The notes: a model not told the origin generated them from the sequence alone. Counted from the stretch's first letter, positions 1-8,118 are shown. The stretch: 64,000 nucleotides of DNA from Pelagibacterium xiamenense (GCF_021166475.1 NZ_JAJOYS010000001.1:1426001-1490000); one strand, 5' to 3'. Made by a program: numbers and translations.

Positions 1-1
1 C

Positions 2-880
2 GAGAAGGCCGGCGTGACGGCCATTCTCGGAGCGGGTTTCGACCCCGGAGTGGTCAACGCCTATGCCGCGCTGGCGGTCGATGAATATTTCGACGAGGTC
101 ACCTCGATCGACATCATCGACATCAACGCAGGCAGCCACGGGAAGTATTTCGCGACCAATTTCGATCCTGAAATCAACTTCCGCGAGTTCACGGGCGTGG
201 TCTATTCTTGGCAGAATGGCCAGTGGCAGACCAACAAGATGTTCGAGGTCTCGCGCACCGACGATCTGCCGGTGGTGGGCGAGAGGACGTCCTACCTCTC
301 GGGCCACGACGAACTGCATTCGCTCTCGCGCAATCTCGACGTGCCAGATATCCGCTTCTGGATGGGCTTCGGCGAGCATTACATCAACGTCTTTACGGTG
401 CTCAAGAACCTCGGGCTCTTGTCCGAGCAGCCTGTCGTGACCGCCGAAGGGCTCGAAGTGGTGCCCTTGAAGGTGGTGAAGGCGGTATTGCCCGACCCGT
501 CCTCGCTTGCCCCCGAATATGAGGGCAAGACCTGCATCGGCGACAAGGTCAAGGGCCTCAAGGACGGCGTGGAACGCGAAGTGTTCATCTACAACGTCGC
601 GGACCACAAGGACGCCTATAACGAGGTCGGCAGCCAGGGAATTTCCTATACCGCCGGCGTGCCGCCCGTCGCCGCGGCGATCCTGATCGCCAAGGGCACC
701 TGGGACGTCCACAAGATGGTCAATGTCGAGGAGCTTCCCCCGCAGCCCTTCCTTGGGCAACTCAATGCGATGGGGCTTCAGACCTCGATCCGCGACGAGA
801 ATGGCGACCGCGACCTCTCGTTCGAGGACTGGACGCCGCAGACCGACGCGAAACCGGCGCGGAAGTCGGCGCGCTCGTAA
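2..880 (+). CDS. Carboxynorspermidine synthase / saccharopine dehydrogenase-like reductase, 5' truncated
   Basis: The frame is open from base 2, so the gene begins before the window and the GTG at 14 is internal. About 292 residues are visible. The motif GAGFDPGVVNAY near the start is typical of the LYS1-like saccharopine dehydrogenase family, where it follows the NAD(P)-binding domain, which is missing here. Later residues (DEYFDEVTSIDIIDINAGSH, then SYTAGVPPVAAAILIAKG) fit the substrate and C-terminal domains of carboxynorspermidine dehydrogenases, which make carboxy(nor)spermidine from a diamine and aspartate semialdehyde in polyamine synthesis. The partner decarboxylase would be expected upstream, outside the window. 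The tail after residue 270 is basic and low in complexity. A strong hairpin terminator follows at 903-940. The family is secure; the polyamine role over lysine metabolism is inferred from motif similarity. Confidence 0.85.
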   Translation, partial: EKAGVTAILGAGFDPGVVNAYAALAVDEYFDEVTSIDIIDINAGSHGKYFATNFDPEINFREFTGVVYSWQNGQWQTNKMFEVSRTDDLPVVGERTSYLSGHDELHSLSRNLDVPDIRFWMGFGEHYINVFTVLKNLGLLSEQPVVTAEGLEVVPLKVVKAVLPDPSSLAPEYEGKTCIGDKVKGLKDGVEREVFIYNVADHKDAYNEVGSQGISYTAGVPPVAAAILIAKGTWDVHKMVNVEELPPQPFLGQLNAMGLQTSIRDENGDRDLSFEDWTPQTDAKPARKSARS

Positions 881-902
881 GGCCGCTCTTCCATCGCGCT
901 TC

Positions 903-940
903 AAGCCCGCCCCGCGGAAACACCGGGGCGGGCTTTGTTG
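903..940 (+). terminator. Rho-independent terminator after the saccharopine dehydrogenase-like gene
   Basis: A 12-bp GC-rich perfect stem (903-914 with 924-935) closes a 9-nt loop and is followed by TTTGTTG. It lies 23 nt after the stop codon and 33 nt before the IclR gene, so the two are probably transcribed separately. Confidence 0.8.
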
Positions 941-972
941 TGCTATAGCTCGCGACTGGATTGGAGGAGGCA

Positions 973-1776
973 ATGGCAAAACAGGACGGCACGAGAGAGG
1001 CGCGCCGCGCGGGCACGGTGCAATCGGTGGAGCGGGCGCTGGCGATCCTCGAAGTGCTGGGCGAGGACGAAGACGGCTTGCGCCTCACCGACCTCGCCAC
1101 GCGCACGGGGCTGTCCGCCTCCACGGTGCACCGGCTTCTGACGACGCTCGAGCTGCGCCGTTTCGTCCAGTTCGACCCGACCGGCGGCATGTGGCACGTG
1201 GGGCGGGCGGCGTTCACTGTCGGATCGGCGTTCGCGCGTCAGCGCAATTTCGTCGCCCCGGCACTGCCGGTCCTGCGGCGCTTGCGGGACCAGACGCGCG
1301 AAACGGCCAATCTCGGCGTTATCGACGAAGGCGAGGTCGTGGTGCTCACGCAAGTGGAGAGCCGCGAGATCATGCGCGCGATCACCCGGGTGGGCGGCAG
1401 GGCGCCGATCATATCCTCGGGCATGGGCAAGGCCATCCTGGCGTCCTATCCCGAACCCGACATCGACGCCGTCATCAAGCGCTTCGGCATGCGCAAGAGT
1501 ACCGCCAGGACCATTACCGACCGCAAGCGCCTCGAGGCCGACCTTTCGGCGACCCGCGCCCGCGGCTATGCAATCGACGACGAGGAATATGTCCTGGGCC
1601 TCCGTTGCGTCGCCGCGACGGTGTACGATGCCAACGCCGAGGCGCTCTGTGCGATTTCGATTTCGGGGCTTTCCGCGCGGGTGACCGACGACCGGCTGGA
1701 GGCGCTTGGCCGGCTCGTCGCGGGCGCCGCACGTGAACTCACCGGTCTCCTGGGCGGGTCGGCGCCATCGCGGTAG
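973..1776 (+). CDS. IclR-family transcriptional regulator (BhcR-like)
   Basis: A cytoplasmic DNA-binding regulator of 267 aa. Residues about 14-75 form the winged helix (GTVQSVERALAILEVL, then LTDLATRTGLSASTVHRLL). Residues about 90-260 form the IclR effector-binding domain (RETANLGVIDEGEVVVLTQV, SGMGKAILASYP, ARGYAIDDEEYVLGLRCVAA). ATG 973 is chosen because GGAGG at 963-967 sits 5 nt upstream; the TTG at 961 has no comparable site. The wording of the N-terminal half resembles BhcR, the glyoxylate-responsive regulator of the beta-hydroxyaspartate cycle, but no bhc genes are in view, so the target is unknown. It is monocistronic between a terminator and a 236-bp gap. Confidence 0.88.
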   Translation: MAKQDGTREARRAGTVQSVERALAILEVLGEDEDGLRLTDLATRTGLSASTVHRLLTTLELRRFVQFDPTGGMWHVGRAAFTVGSAFARQRNFVAPALPVLRRLRDQTRETANLGVIDEGEVVVLTQVESREIMRAITRVGGRAPIISSGMGKAILASYPEPDIDAVIKRFGMRKSTARTITDRKRLEADLSATRARGYAIDDEEYVLGLRCVAATVYDANAEALCAISISGLSARVTDDRLEALGRLVAGAARELTGLLGGSAPSR

Positions 1777-2012
1777 AAAAAAATACTCCAAAGCGGTTAG
1801 GCCGTACCGATGTAATCGGCATCATAACGATCTGAAACCGGGTTCCCGAAAATGGTTAAGGAAAACTTTCCCTCTCCTGCTACTTGCCATCCATCAAGCA
1901 GCTGTCGTATTAATAAGGAAAAATGAATTAACAACCCAGGCGCACCTTTAGCCACCCCAAGATATGCGCGAACTCTTTGGCTGAGGCGAACTTCTTCGCC
2001 CAGGGGGACGTT

Positions 2013-3176
2013 ATGTTGGAACTCGCCGACAGCGCCAATGTGCTGGCGCAGATCGAGCACATATACGACGCGGCATTGGAAGGGGTGTTATTCGAGACGG
2101 TTCTGGACACCGTAGCGCAATCGTTCAACGGGGCGGTCGTGCTGTTGTACGGGCAGGATACCGTCCGTCAGAACTGCAACTTCCTCATGCACAGGGGGCT
2201 CAATTCCGACGCGCTGCGCTCGTACATGACGGGCTTTGTCCAGCGCAATAGCTGGTTCGAACGCCAATGGGCTCAAATGCCTGGCCGCATTTACCAGGAC
2301 TACGAGCTGCTCGACCGGGAAACATTCGTAAATTCACGCTTCTACAAGGACTGGCTGTCCTGGCAGGGGCCATATGAGGGGGCCACGGGGATGGTCCTGT
2401 TTCGATCCGGCACGCAACAACTGGTGCTGGAAGTCCGCTATCCCGAACACAAGGCGGACAGTCTGCGCCAGGAGGCCACCCGCGTACTCGAGCGGCTCGC
2501 GCCGCACATGGTGCGCGCTGCGCGGATATTTCACTTCCGCCAGCATCATCCGATGGAAAACCAGTTCATCAACAATATCCTCCAGCTTTTGCCGTTTCCG
2601 ATCGTGCTTGTCGAGCGCGACGGCCGCGTGCAGAGCATGAATTCGCGTGCCGACGTACTCGCGCGCAAGATGGAGGCCGTCTTCCTGAGCGCCGACGGTT
2701 ACCTTTATGCCGTCGATCCGGCCGACGACGTGAAGCTCAGGTCGCGGATATCGGAACTGGGACAGGCCTGCCGGCAGAGTTCGGAAATCGTCGTTCTGAA
2801 AAAGCACGACAATAGCGGGCACTATTTCGTGTCCATCATGACCCTGGGACCGGCCATCGATACCGCCGGCAGCCCGGGTTATGAGCACTACGGCACTGCC
2901 GGGCGCCGGCTCGCATTGATCATCCAGGACAGTGCCGAAGCCTTGCGGCTGACCCATGATGCACTCTGGCGGATCTTCGGGCTGACGAGCGCCGAGGCGG
3001 AACTTGCAAGCTCTTTGCTGAGCGGGCGAACAATCGGAGAGTATGCAATCGAGCGCGAGATTTCCAAGCAAACGCTTCGCAATCAACTGGCTTCGATCAT
3101 GAGAAAAACAGATACGTCGCGTCAATCGCAACTTGTTGCGCTTTTGACACGCTTGGCGGTCTCCGCTGTGAACTGA
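2013..3176 (+). CDS. LuxR-type helix-turn-helix regulator with PAS-like sensor region
   Basis: A cytoplasmic regulator of 387 aa. The C-terminal 65 residues are a LuxR/GerE DNA-binding domain (FGLTSAEAELASSLLSGRTI then SKQTLRNQLASIMRKTDTSR). Residues about 180-290 look like a PAS fold (LLPFPIVLVERDGRVQSMNS and following). There is no receiver domain or obvious autoinducer pocket. ATG 2013 is preferred over the in-frame TTG at 1977 because a GGGGG tract lies about 6 nt upstream. The next gene downstream encodes a secreted beta-barrel-like protein, followed by the opposing curli-like operon. Since CsgD is also LuxR-type, a role in curli or surface regulation is possible but unproven. Confidence 0.82.
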   Translation: MLELADSANVLAQIEHIYDAALEGVLFETVLDTVAQSFNGAVVLLYGQDTVRQNCNFLMHRGLNSDALRSYMTGFVQRNSWFERQWAQMPGRIYQDYELLDRETFVNSRFYKDWLSWQGPYEGATGMVLFRSGTQQLVLEVRYPEHKADSLRQEATRVLERLAPHMVRAARIFHFRQHHPMENQFINNILQLLPFPIVLVERDGRVQSMNSRADVLARKMEAVFLSADGYLYAVDPADDVKLRSRISELGQACRQSSEIVVLKKHDNSGHYFVSIMTLGPAIDTAGSPGYEHYGTAGRRLALIIQDSAEALRLTHDALWRIFGLTSAEAELASSLLSGRTIGEYAIEREISKQTLRNQLASIMRKTDTSRQSQLVALLTRLAVSAVN

Positions 3177-3281
3177 AATCGTCCTCGCTTGACCCGGTAT
3201 AACAATAGTTTAATCCTGTAGCCTCAAGATGTGTGCTGCGGAATACCATTTTTCTTTGCCGGTCAGTGCCTTAGGAGGACG

Positions 3282-4610
3282 ATGCGCTCGATTGCCCTGA
3301 TTCTCGCGTTTGCGATGACCCCGGCTGTCGTCCTGGGGCAGGATGCACCTGCGCAGCCGGCGAACGCTGGCATCACCTTTAACAGCGTTCAGTTCGGCGG
3401 CGGCGAGATCTTTCTCGTGCCGGGCTGGGAAGGCGATGCTGTCGCCCCGGGAGAAACCTCCGGGGAGACCAACTACGTCCTGGGCGGTTTTTCCTTTGGC
3501 GCCAGCCTGTTTTCCCGCATCGGGGAAGTCGGAGAGGCTCCGATCTATGTAGGATGGACAGGCGCGCTGTTCGTCGGCCTGGGCGAGTCGACCGATACCA
3601 CGACCTATTCTGGCAACGATCCGCTACTGATCACGGGGCCGACCGGGCCCACCGCCGGTACCATCGACCTGGTGACCGGCTCGGGGGCCGCGACGGCCAG
3701 CGGAACGGCCACTTTGACCGACAGCACGGGCGATACGGCCAACGTGACGAGTTCGGCGTCCTCCCCGCCAGGCGATAACGCGGTCGCGCAGTTTTCCGTT
3801 ACGACCACCGAGACCGGCGCGGCGCTTGTTGCGCTGACCACCGACGGAGCGGGGCCGGACGCGTCGGCGTTCAGCCTGATTGCCGACGATAACGGTTTCG
3901 CGCTTGTCGGCGTCGGCGATCTCGAGGATACGACGGTGACGTCCCGTACCAGCGAGACGCTTCTCATGACCAGCCAGAAGGTCATGTTCTCCTCGCCCAT
4001 CACGCTCGACGACGGCTGGGCGATCACCCCGACGCTCGGCCCGTCCTATAATCTGATCGCGCGCTCGGTCCATCAGGAAACACTCGTGGACGTCGAGGAG
4101 CCCGGGGGGCTGGGAGACACGATCCCGCTTTTCGGCATCGAGCATGACGACAATCTTACAGCGCACTATCTGGGCGGTATCATCGGCGCATCGATTTCCG
4201 GCCCGATCGCCGACGGATGGCGGTTCTCGGTGGGCACAGAACTCGGCGTCTCGGGCTATTGGGCCGACTACGAGGGAACCGCGGCCGCCGTGATCCCGGG
4301 TGTCACCGGCATTTCGCTTCCTGGAACCGACGACTCGCTATCGGGTGCGACGCTCTACAACCGGGTGAGCGGTGGGGTGACCTATCTCGACCAGAACGGG
4401 CTTACGCTGAGTTTCGGTGTCCATGTCGAACGGCTCGGTGATGTGCCTTACGTGCAAACGACCGAGGTGAGTTCGCCTGACGCCGATTTCAGCGGTGGCG
4501 ATACGGAAGCCAACTATTCGGCCAGCGGCGAAACCTACTATGAAAAAAGTATCGCCACTGGCCCTATGTGGAATGTCGGGGCAACGATTTCACTTACCAA
4601 CCGGTTCTGA
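3282..4610 (+). CDS. Secreted outer-membrane beta-barrel-like protein of unknown function
   Basis: A 442-aa protein with a clear signal peptide (MRSIALILAFAMTPAVVLGQ, cleavage near residue 20). The mature part is rich in alternating glycine, threonine and aromatic strands and ends NVGATISLTNRF. A terminal aromatic after a strand is the usual signature of an outer-membrane barrel. Residues about 120-220 are a Thr/Ala/Ser-rich, low-complexity insertion that could be an extracellular loop or passenger. ATG 3282 has AGGAGG at 3273-3278. The gene lies 105 nt after the LuxR-type regulator and converges on the CsgH-like gene. I do not recognise a named family. A surface adhesin or a porin are both possible. 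Confidence 0.68.
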   Translation: MRSIALILAFAMTPAVVLGQDAPAQPANAGITFNSVQFGGGEIFLVPGWEGDAVAPGETSGETNYVLGGFSFGASLFSRIGEVGEAPIYVGWTGALFVGLGESTDTTTYSGNDPLLITGPTGPTAGTIDLVTGSGAATASGTATLTDSTGDTANVTSSASSPPGDNAVAQFSVTTTETGAALVALTTDGAGPDASAFSLIADDNGFALVGVGDLEDTTVTSRTSETLLMTSQKVMFSSPITLDDGWAITPTLGPSYNLIARSVHQETLVDVEEPGGLGDTIPLFGIEHDDNLTAHYLGGIIGASISGPIADGWRFSVGTELGVSGYWADYEGTAAAVIPGVTGISLPGTDDSLSGATLYNRVSGGVTYLDQNGLTLSFGVHVERLGDVPYVQTTEVSSPDADFSGGDTEANYSASGETYYEKSIATGPMWNVGATISLTNRF

Positions 4611-4640
4611 TCGCCACGGATACGCAGTGGGATCTCCGGG

Positions 4641-5054
4641 TTACGCGGTATAGCCATCGAGGTCCGCCGTGCACAGTGTTTGGTCTCCATCGGCGGTGAC
4701 GGTCAACCGTACGATATAGCGGTCCCCGCTGCCGGCATTGATGGTGATGCTGCCGACGACCTGCGGCCTGTCTTTCTCAAGCGCAAGTAGTCCGCGCTGT
4801 ATTACGCGAGAACTGCCGCTCGCCCCTTCTTTGTTTACTATAAACTGGTAGCTGCCCGAGATAGTGTGGTCAGCCCATACGACACCGACAAGATCGACCC
4901 CTGTCGACAATGGCTGGCTCCGTATCTCGCATTGAACCTCACTCATGGCTTCCGCCTCCTGTGGGAGGATCGCGACAAAAATTGCTATAAGGAACACGAG
5001 TGACTGCAAAATGAGCCAGCCGCGCGTGCCGTCGATCGATGCGGTCCGGGTCAT
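4641..5054 (-). CDS. CsgH-like curli assembly / anti-amyloid protein
   Basis: A 137-aa exported protein. Residues 1-36 form a long signal peptide (hydrophobic LILQSLVFLIAIFVAIL, then EAEA). The mature domain has the CsgH pattern: an early Cys (VQCEIRS), SGSYQFIVNKEGASGSS, a glycine-rich turn (SITINAGSGDRY) and a late Cys (TLCTADLDG). In alphaproteobacteria CsgH takes the place of CsgC, the periplasmic immunoglobulin-like inhibitor of premature curlin polymerisation. The start has GAGGGAGAG just upstream. It is the last gene of a three-gene minus-strand set, 25 nt after the second curlin. Confidence 0.75.
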   Translation of the reverse strand: MTRTASIDGTRGWLILQSLVFLIAIFVAILPQEAEAMSEVQCEIRSQPLSTGVDLVGVVWADHTISGSYQFIVNKEGASGSSRVIQRGLLALEKDRPQVVGSITINAGSGDRYIVRLTVTADGDQTLCTADLDGYTA

Positions 5055-5079
5055 GAGCGCTCTCCCTCGACCAAAACGA

Positions 5080-5451
5080 CTAGTTCGCCTCGACGTATAT
5101 CGAGATGGTCCGGCCGCCGACGGTCACGCTCGTTGAGCGGGTATGGCCGGAAAAGCCAGGAAGATCCGTGCTGACCTGGAGACTTGACATTGCGTCCTCG
5201 TCACCGGTCTGCGTGTGGTTCTGCGAGTGACCGTGCCCGATCTGCAAGATCGCCGACGTGTTTCTGGAGCCGGTCTGACTCGTCTGCGCGGAGTTGTTGT
5301 TGCCCATCTGGATCGTCACAGCGGTGTGACCGCCGCTCTGATACGTGGTTTGGAAATTGCTGAACCCGCCTTGCCTGACGACCGACCAATCGCCGGCCCA
5401 GGCCGGTACCGCGAGCAAAGTCAGGGCGGCTGAATACAGGTAGATGCGCAT
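5080..5451 (-). CDS. Curlin-repeat protein (minor or nucleator-like)
   Basis: A 123-aa secreted protein. The signal peptide MRIYLYSAALTLLAVPAWAG is followed by about three degenerate curlin repeats of the Q-X-G-X2-N type (QGGFSN, QMGNNNSAQTSQTGSRN, QIGHGHSQNHTQTG). Curlin repeats stack into a cross-beta amyloid on the cell surface. The C-terminal third lacks repeats and ends with a beta-rich tail (TSVTVGGRTISIYVEAN). Having fewer and less regular repeats than its neighbour suggests a CsgB-like nucleator, but this is inference. ATG 5451 is chosen for the signal peptide and the GGGAGA upstream; an in-frame extension to 5511 would bury the signal. Confidence 0.75.
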   Translation of the reverse strand: MRIYLYSAALTLLAVPAWAGDWSVVRQGGFSNFQTTYQSGGHTAVTIQMGNNNSAQTSQTGSRNTSAILQIGHGHSQNHTQTGDEDAMSSLQVSTDLPGFSGHTRSTSVTVGGRTISIYVEAN

Positions 5452-5577
5452 TATAGGTCTCCCATTTCTAGAAGGCGCGCGCAGCCCTTGCCCGTCGTCT
5501 GCCTGCTCCAAGACAGGCGGCTCAAGTTACCGCACCTAATCGCCCTCGACATCGTTGCGTATTGCAGTCAAAGGAAT

Positions 5578-5606
5578 GCGCAGGCGGCCGATGTTGCCAC
5601 CTGCGC
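5578..5606 (-). other. Stem-loop between the two curlin genes
   Basis: A 10-bp stem with one G-T wobble (5578-5587 with 5597-5606) and a 9-nt loop lies just after the stop of the first curlin. Only a weak pyrimidine tract (TTCCTTT) follows on the minus strand. It could act as a partial terminator or mRNA-stabilising element setting the ratio of the two curlins. Confidence 0.45.
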
Positions 5607-5619
5607 AACCCTGGGGACA

Positions 5620-5991
5620 TCAGTTGCCCTGAAGCGTGATCGACACGTTGCCGAAACCGACCTGCTGGGTATCGGAATAGTCGCCATTGCCGGTCTGAAC
5701 CGTCGTCGAGCTGTTGAAGACGCCCCACTGATCGGTCAGAGACGTGTTGCCGTTGCCGACCTGAATGGTCACCGAGTCATTGGCGCCGCGCTGGCGGGTC
5801 ATGCTGAGGTTTCCGATGCCGAACTGCCCGGTATACGAGAAGTTGTTGCCGCTAAAGGGCCCAATGCCGGCCTGGTCGGTCAGTTGGCCGTTTCCGATGC
5901 CGAACTGGTCGACGATCGATACGTCCTGGGCATATGCGGCGCCCGCGAACAGCGTCACGGCGGCAGCGGCGGATACGATGAGCTTATACAT
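5620..5991 (-). CDS. Curlin-repeat protein (major curlin, CsgA-like)
   Basis: A 123-aa secreted protein. The signal peptide (MYKLIVSAAAAVTLFAGAAY, cleavage about 21-22) is followed by about five curlin repeats with the Q-X-G-X2-N spacing (QFGIGNGQLTDQAG, QFGIGNLSMTRQRG, QVGNGNTSLTDQWG, QTGNGDYSDTQQVG, ending FGNVSITLQGN). These units form the amyloid core of curli fibres in the extracellular matrix. ATG 5991 follows GGAGGACAACC, an excellent ribosome site. It is the first gene of the set; the second curlin and the CsgH-like gene follow on the same strand. No CsgG-type secretion pore or CsgE/CsgF is in the window. Confidence 0.8.
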   Translation of the reverse strand: MYKLIVSAAAAVTLFAGAAYAQDVSIVDQFGIGNGQLTDQAGIGPFSGNNFSYTGQFGIGNLSMTRQRGANDSVTIQVGNGNTSLTDQWGVFNSSTTVQTGNGDYSDTQQVGFGNVSITLQGN

Positions 5992-6344
5992 GGTTGTCCT
6001 CCAGAATTGGAACGAGTCCGAGATGTGAGAAGCGGAATCCATCCGCGCAGCTTTAGTAACACCGAAGAAGAGAGGTGTTCCGTATGAATAGTGGGGCGTG
6101 GAGGCATTACGGATAGGTAGATATTGTGGTGTTATGATTTAACGAATTAGGCAAATGTATTGTTATTGGGCGGAGAGAGTGCTTTTTGGGTATTTTATAC
6201 CCCGCCTATAGGGCGTTTGAATATTTCGAGCGCGGAAGCGCTGGCGTCGTCGCGAGATGCACTAAAGGCATGGTATATTTGCGCTTCGGAGGCGGGCCTG
6301 GACGGCCGAAGGAGCTTCAGCGCCGGCGCCGCGGAGCAGGATCG
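5992..6344. other. Intergenic region upstream of the curlin operon (353 bp)
   Basis: It is AT-richer than its surroundings. It must contain the promoter for the minus-strand curlin genes and the 3' end region of the MarR gene. I see the curlin ribosome site at its left edge but no confident -35/-10, operator, gene or RNA. Confidence 0.5.
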
Positions 6345-6860
6345 TTAGGACGCGGCCGGTCCGTCGTCCTCGAACGCGGCCAGCCATTTTGCCAGCAGCG
6401 TGTCCAGCGCGGCCCGCTCGGCGTCGCTGAGCGCGGCGGTGAGCCGGTGCTGGTTGGCGACGTGCTCGGTCACGGCCTTTTCGATGAGCGCGTGGCCGGT
6501 ATCGGTGAGCCCGATCAGGAAGCCGCGGCCGTCTTCGGGATTGCGACGGCGCTCGACGAGGCCGATAGCCTCGAGCCGGTCGATACGGTTGGTCATGGTG
6601 CCGGAGGTGACCATGGTCCATTCGATAAGCGCGGAGGGGCTGAGCGCATAGGGCGGGCCGGAACGGCGCAGCGTGGCGAGCACGTCGAACGAGGCACGGT
6701 TGAGCCCGTGCGCCATGAAGGTCTTCTCCATGCCATGCCCCAGATGCTGCGCGAGGCGGTTGAGCCGCCCCAGCGTACCCATCGGCCCGACATCGAGATC
6801 CGGGCGCTCGGCCCGCCATTGCGCGAGTATTCGGTCGACCTGGTCCATACGCCCGAGCAT
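6345..6860 (-). CDS. MarR-family transcriptional regulator
   Basis: A winged-helix repressor of 171 aa. The recognition region reads LSPSALIEWTMVTSGTMTNR, followed by IDRLEAIGLVERRRNPEDGR with the basic wing and LTDTGHALIEKAV, as in classical MarR proteins. It diverges from an EamA exporter 69 bp away. Two near-identical palindromes fill the gap, so it very likely represses both itself and the exporter until a ligand, probably the exported compound, releases it. The first ATG (6860) lies only 11 nt from the nearer palindrome and has no clear ribosome site. The in-frame ATG at 6848 is an alternative start. Confidence 0.87.
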   Translation of the reverse strand: MLGRMDQVDRILAQWRAERPDLDVGPMGTLGRLNRLAQHLGHGMEKTFMAHGLNRASFDVLATLRRSGPPYALSPSALIEWTMVTSGTMTNRIDRLEAIGLVERRRNPEDGRGFLIGLTDTGHALIEKAVTEHVANQHRLTAALSDAERAALDTLLAKWLAAFEDDGPAAS

Positions 6861-6871
6861 TGCCGATGGTT

Positions 6872-6887
6872 ATCTTGACGTCAAGAT
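6872..6887. promoter_or_regulatory. MarR-type operator, copy 1
   Basis: A perfect 16-bp palindrome, ATCTTGACGTCAAGAT, lies between the divergent MarR and EamA genes. It shares the 12-bp core CTTGACGTCAAG with copy 2. The cores start 27 bp apart, so the two sites are not on exactly the same helical face (about 2.6 turns). Confidence 0.8.
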
Positions 6888-6898
6888 TATTTGTTGTT

Positions 6899-6914
6899 AC
6901 CTTGACGTCAAGAT
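6899..6914. promoter_or_regulatory. MarR-type operator, copy 2
   Basis: ACCTTGACGTCAAGAT carries the same core as copy 1 with one outer mismatch. It ends 15 nt before the EamA start codon and abuts its ribosome site (AAAGGA). Binding here would block transcription or initiation of the exporter gene. Confidence 0.8.
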
Positions 6915-6929
6915 AAAGGATAGTCCGCG

Positions 6930-7811
6930 ATGCGCTCTCCCGACCTCGTCCTGACCGCCATGGCGCCCGCGATATGGGGCACGACCTATATCGTTACCAC
7001 GCAGATGCTGCCCGACGGTTTTCCGCTGACGGTCGCCATGCTCCGGGCGCTGCCCGCGGGGCTGCTCCTGCTGGCGATTGCGCGGCGCCTCCCGCCGCTC
7101 GCGTGGCTGCCCAAGGTTTTCGTCCTCGGGGGCCTCAATATCGCGATCTTCCTCTCGTTGCTGTTCGTCGCCGCCTACAGGCTACCGGGCGGGCTCGCAG
7201 CAACGCTCGGCGCGATCCAGCCGCTCATCGTGCTGCTGCTCGCCCGCGGGCTTTTGGGCACCGGCCTTCGCCCCGCGGGAGTCGCGGCGGCGTTGGCAGG
7301 CATGGTGGGGGTCGGGCTCCTCGTGCTCGGGCCGGACGCCGCGCCCGATCCTATCGGCATTGTCGCGGCGCTGGGCGGTGCGCTGTCGATGGCAACGGGC
7401 AATGTTCTGGCGCGCAGGTGGCAGCCGCCGGTTTCCGCGCTCACCTTCACCGGCTGGCAGCTGACCGCAGGGGGCATCCTGCTGCTGCCGGTGGCGCTTA
7501 TCGTCGAGCCGGGCTTTCCCGTGCCCAGCGCCCTCAATCTCGCGGGTCTCGCGTGGCTGGGGCTGGTCGGCGGCGCGCTTGCCTACGTTTTCTGGTTCCG
7601 TGGTATCGCGCGGCTCGGCCCGCCGGCCGTCACGGCGTTCGGTTTTCTCAGTCCGCTGAGCGCGGTCGTTCTCGGCTGGGCCGTCCTGGGGCAGGCGCTG
7701 ACGCCGGCCCAGGGGCTGGGCGCCCTCATTGTGCTGCTGAGCGTCTGGTTCGGGCAGCAGGCCGGGCGGCGGGCCCGTGCGATCCCGCAATCGCAGGAAG
7801 CGGCCGCATGA
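6930..7811 (+). CDS. EamA/DMT-superfamily transporter
   Basis: An inner-membrane protein of 293 aa with about ten hydrophobic segments arranged as two EamA repeats. The first repeat opens with LTAMAPAIWGTTYIVTTQML. The second starts near residue 145 (PIGIVAALGGALSMATGNVL) and ends with LSPLSAVVLGWAVLGQAL, the family hallmark. Such drug/metabolite transporters export amino acids, purines or toxic compounds; the substrate cannot be told here. ATG 6930 follows AAAGGA at a 9-nt distance. The divergent MarR regulator and the twin operators imply inducible expression, consistent with export of an inhibitory compound. Confidence 0.9.
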   Translation: MRSPDLVLTAMAPAIWGTTYIVTTQMLPDGFPLTVAMLRALPAGLLLLAIARRLPPLAWLPKVFVLGGLNIAIFLSLLFVAAYRLPGGLAATLGAIQPLIVLLLARGLLGTGLRPAGVAAALAGMVGVGLLVLGPDAAPDPIGIVAALGGALSMATGNVLARRWQPPVSALTFTGWQLTAGGILLLPVALIVEPGFPVPSALNLAGLAWLGLVGGALAYVFWFRGIARLGPPAVTAFGFLSPLSAVVLGWAVLGQALTPAQGLGALIVLLSVWFGQQAGRRARAIPQSQEAAA

Positions 7812-8118
7812 TATGCGGGCATCGCTGGCGCGACGGGCGGTGCGTGGAAGGCGAAGCGGCAGCATAGGCCGCTCCGCCTGCGGCCCGTGCCTACCGGCCC
7901 ATGACGAGGCCTTCGCGGCGCTTGTCAGCGGCGCCGATAGCCCCTCGTCGGTGGCCAAAGCATCAGCCCGGCGTTTCGAAATCGTTGCATGATGTGCCTT
8001 TTGTGGATGTCCGGTCTTTCGCAACCGGCATGCCATCAGAGTGCGCATCGCGCGAAGGCGCTAGTCGTGAGTGTGGCAGGCTGCAGCGGCGCCGTTCTCG
8101 GGCGCCGCCGCAGGAACC
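7812..8118. other. Intergenic region between the EamA transporter and the small oxidase-like gene (307 bp)
   Basis: A GC-rich stretch after the transporter stop. The only structure seen is the hairpin at 8081-8113. No open frame has a ribosome site or recognisable product. Confidence 0.5.
8081..8113 (-). terminator. Hairpin after the small oxidase-like gene
   Basis: A 13-bp stem with one mismatch (8081-8093 with 8101-8113) and a 7-nt loop lies 5 nt beyond the stop codon of the minus-strand gene. It lacks a T-run, so it may be a weak terminator or an RNA-end protector. Confidence 0.4.

Noticed and set aside
7891-7962. Short minus-strand frame ending GAADKRREGLVMGR that recalls a gamma-glutamyltransferase tail
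   Set aside because: Only about 23 codons, preceded by a stop; too short to separate from chance.
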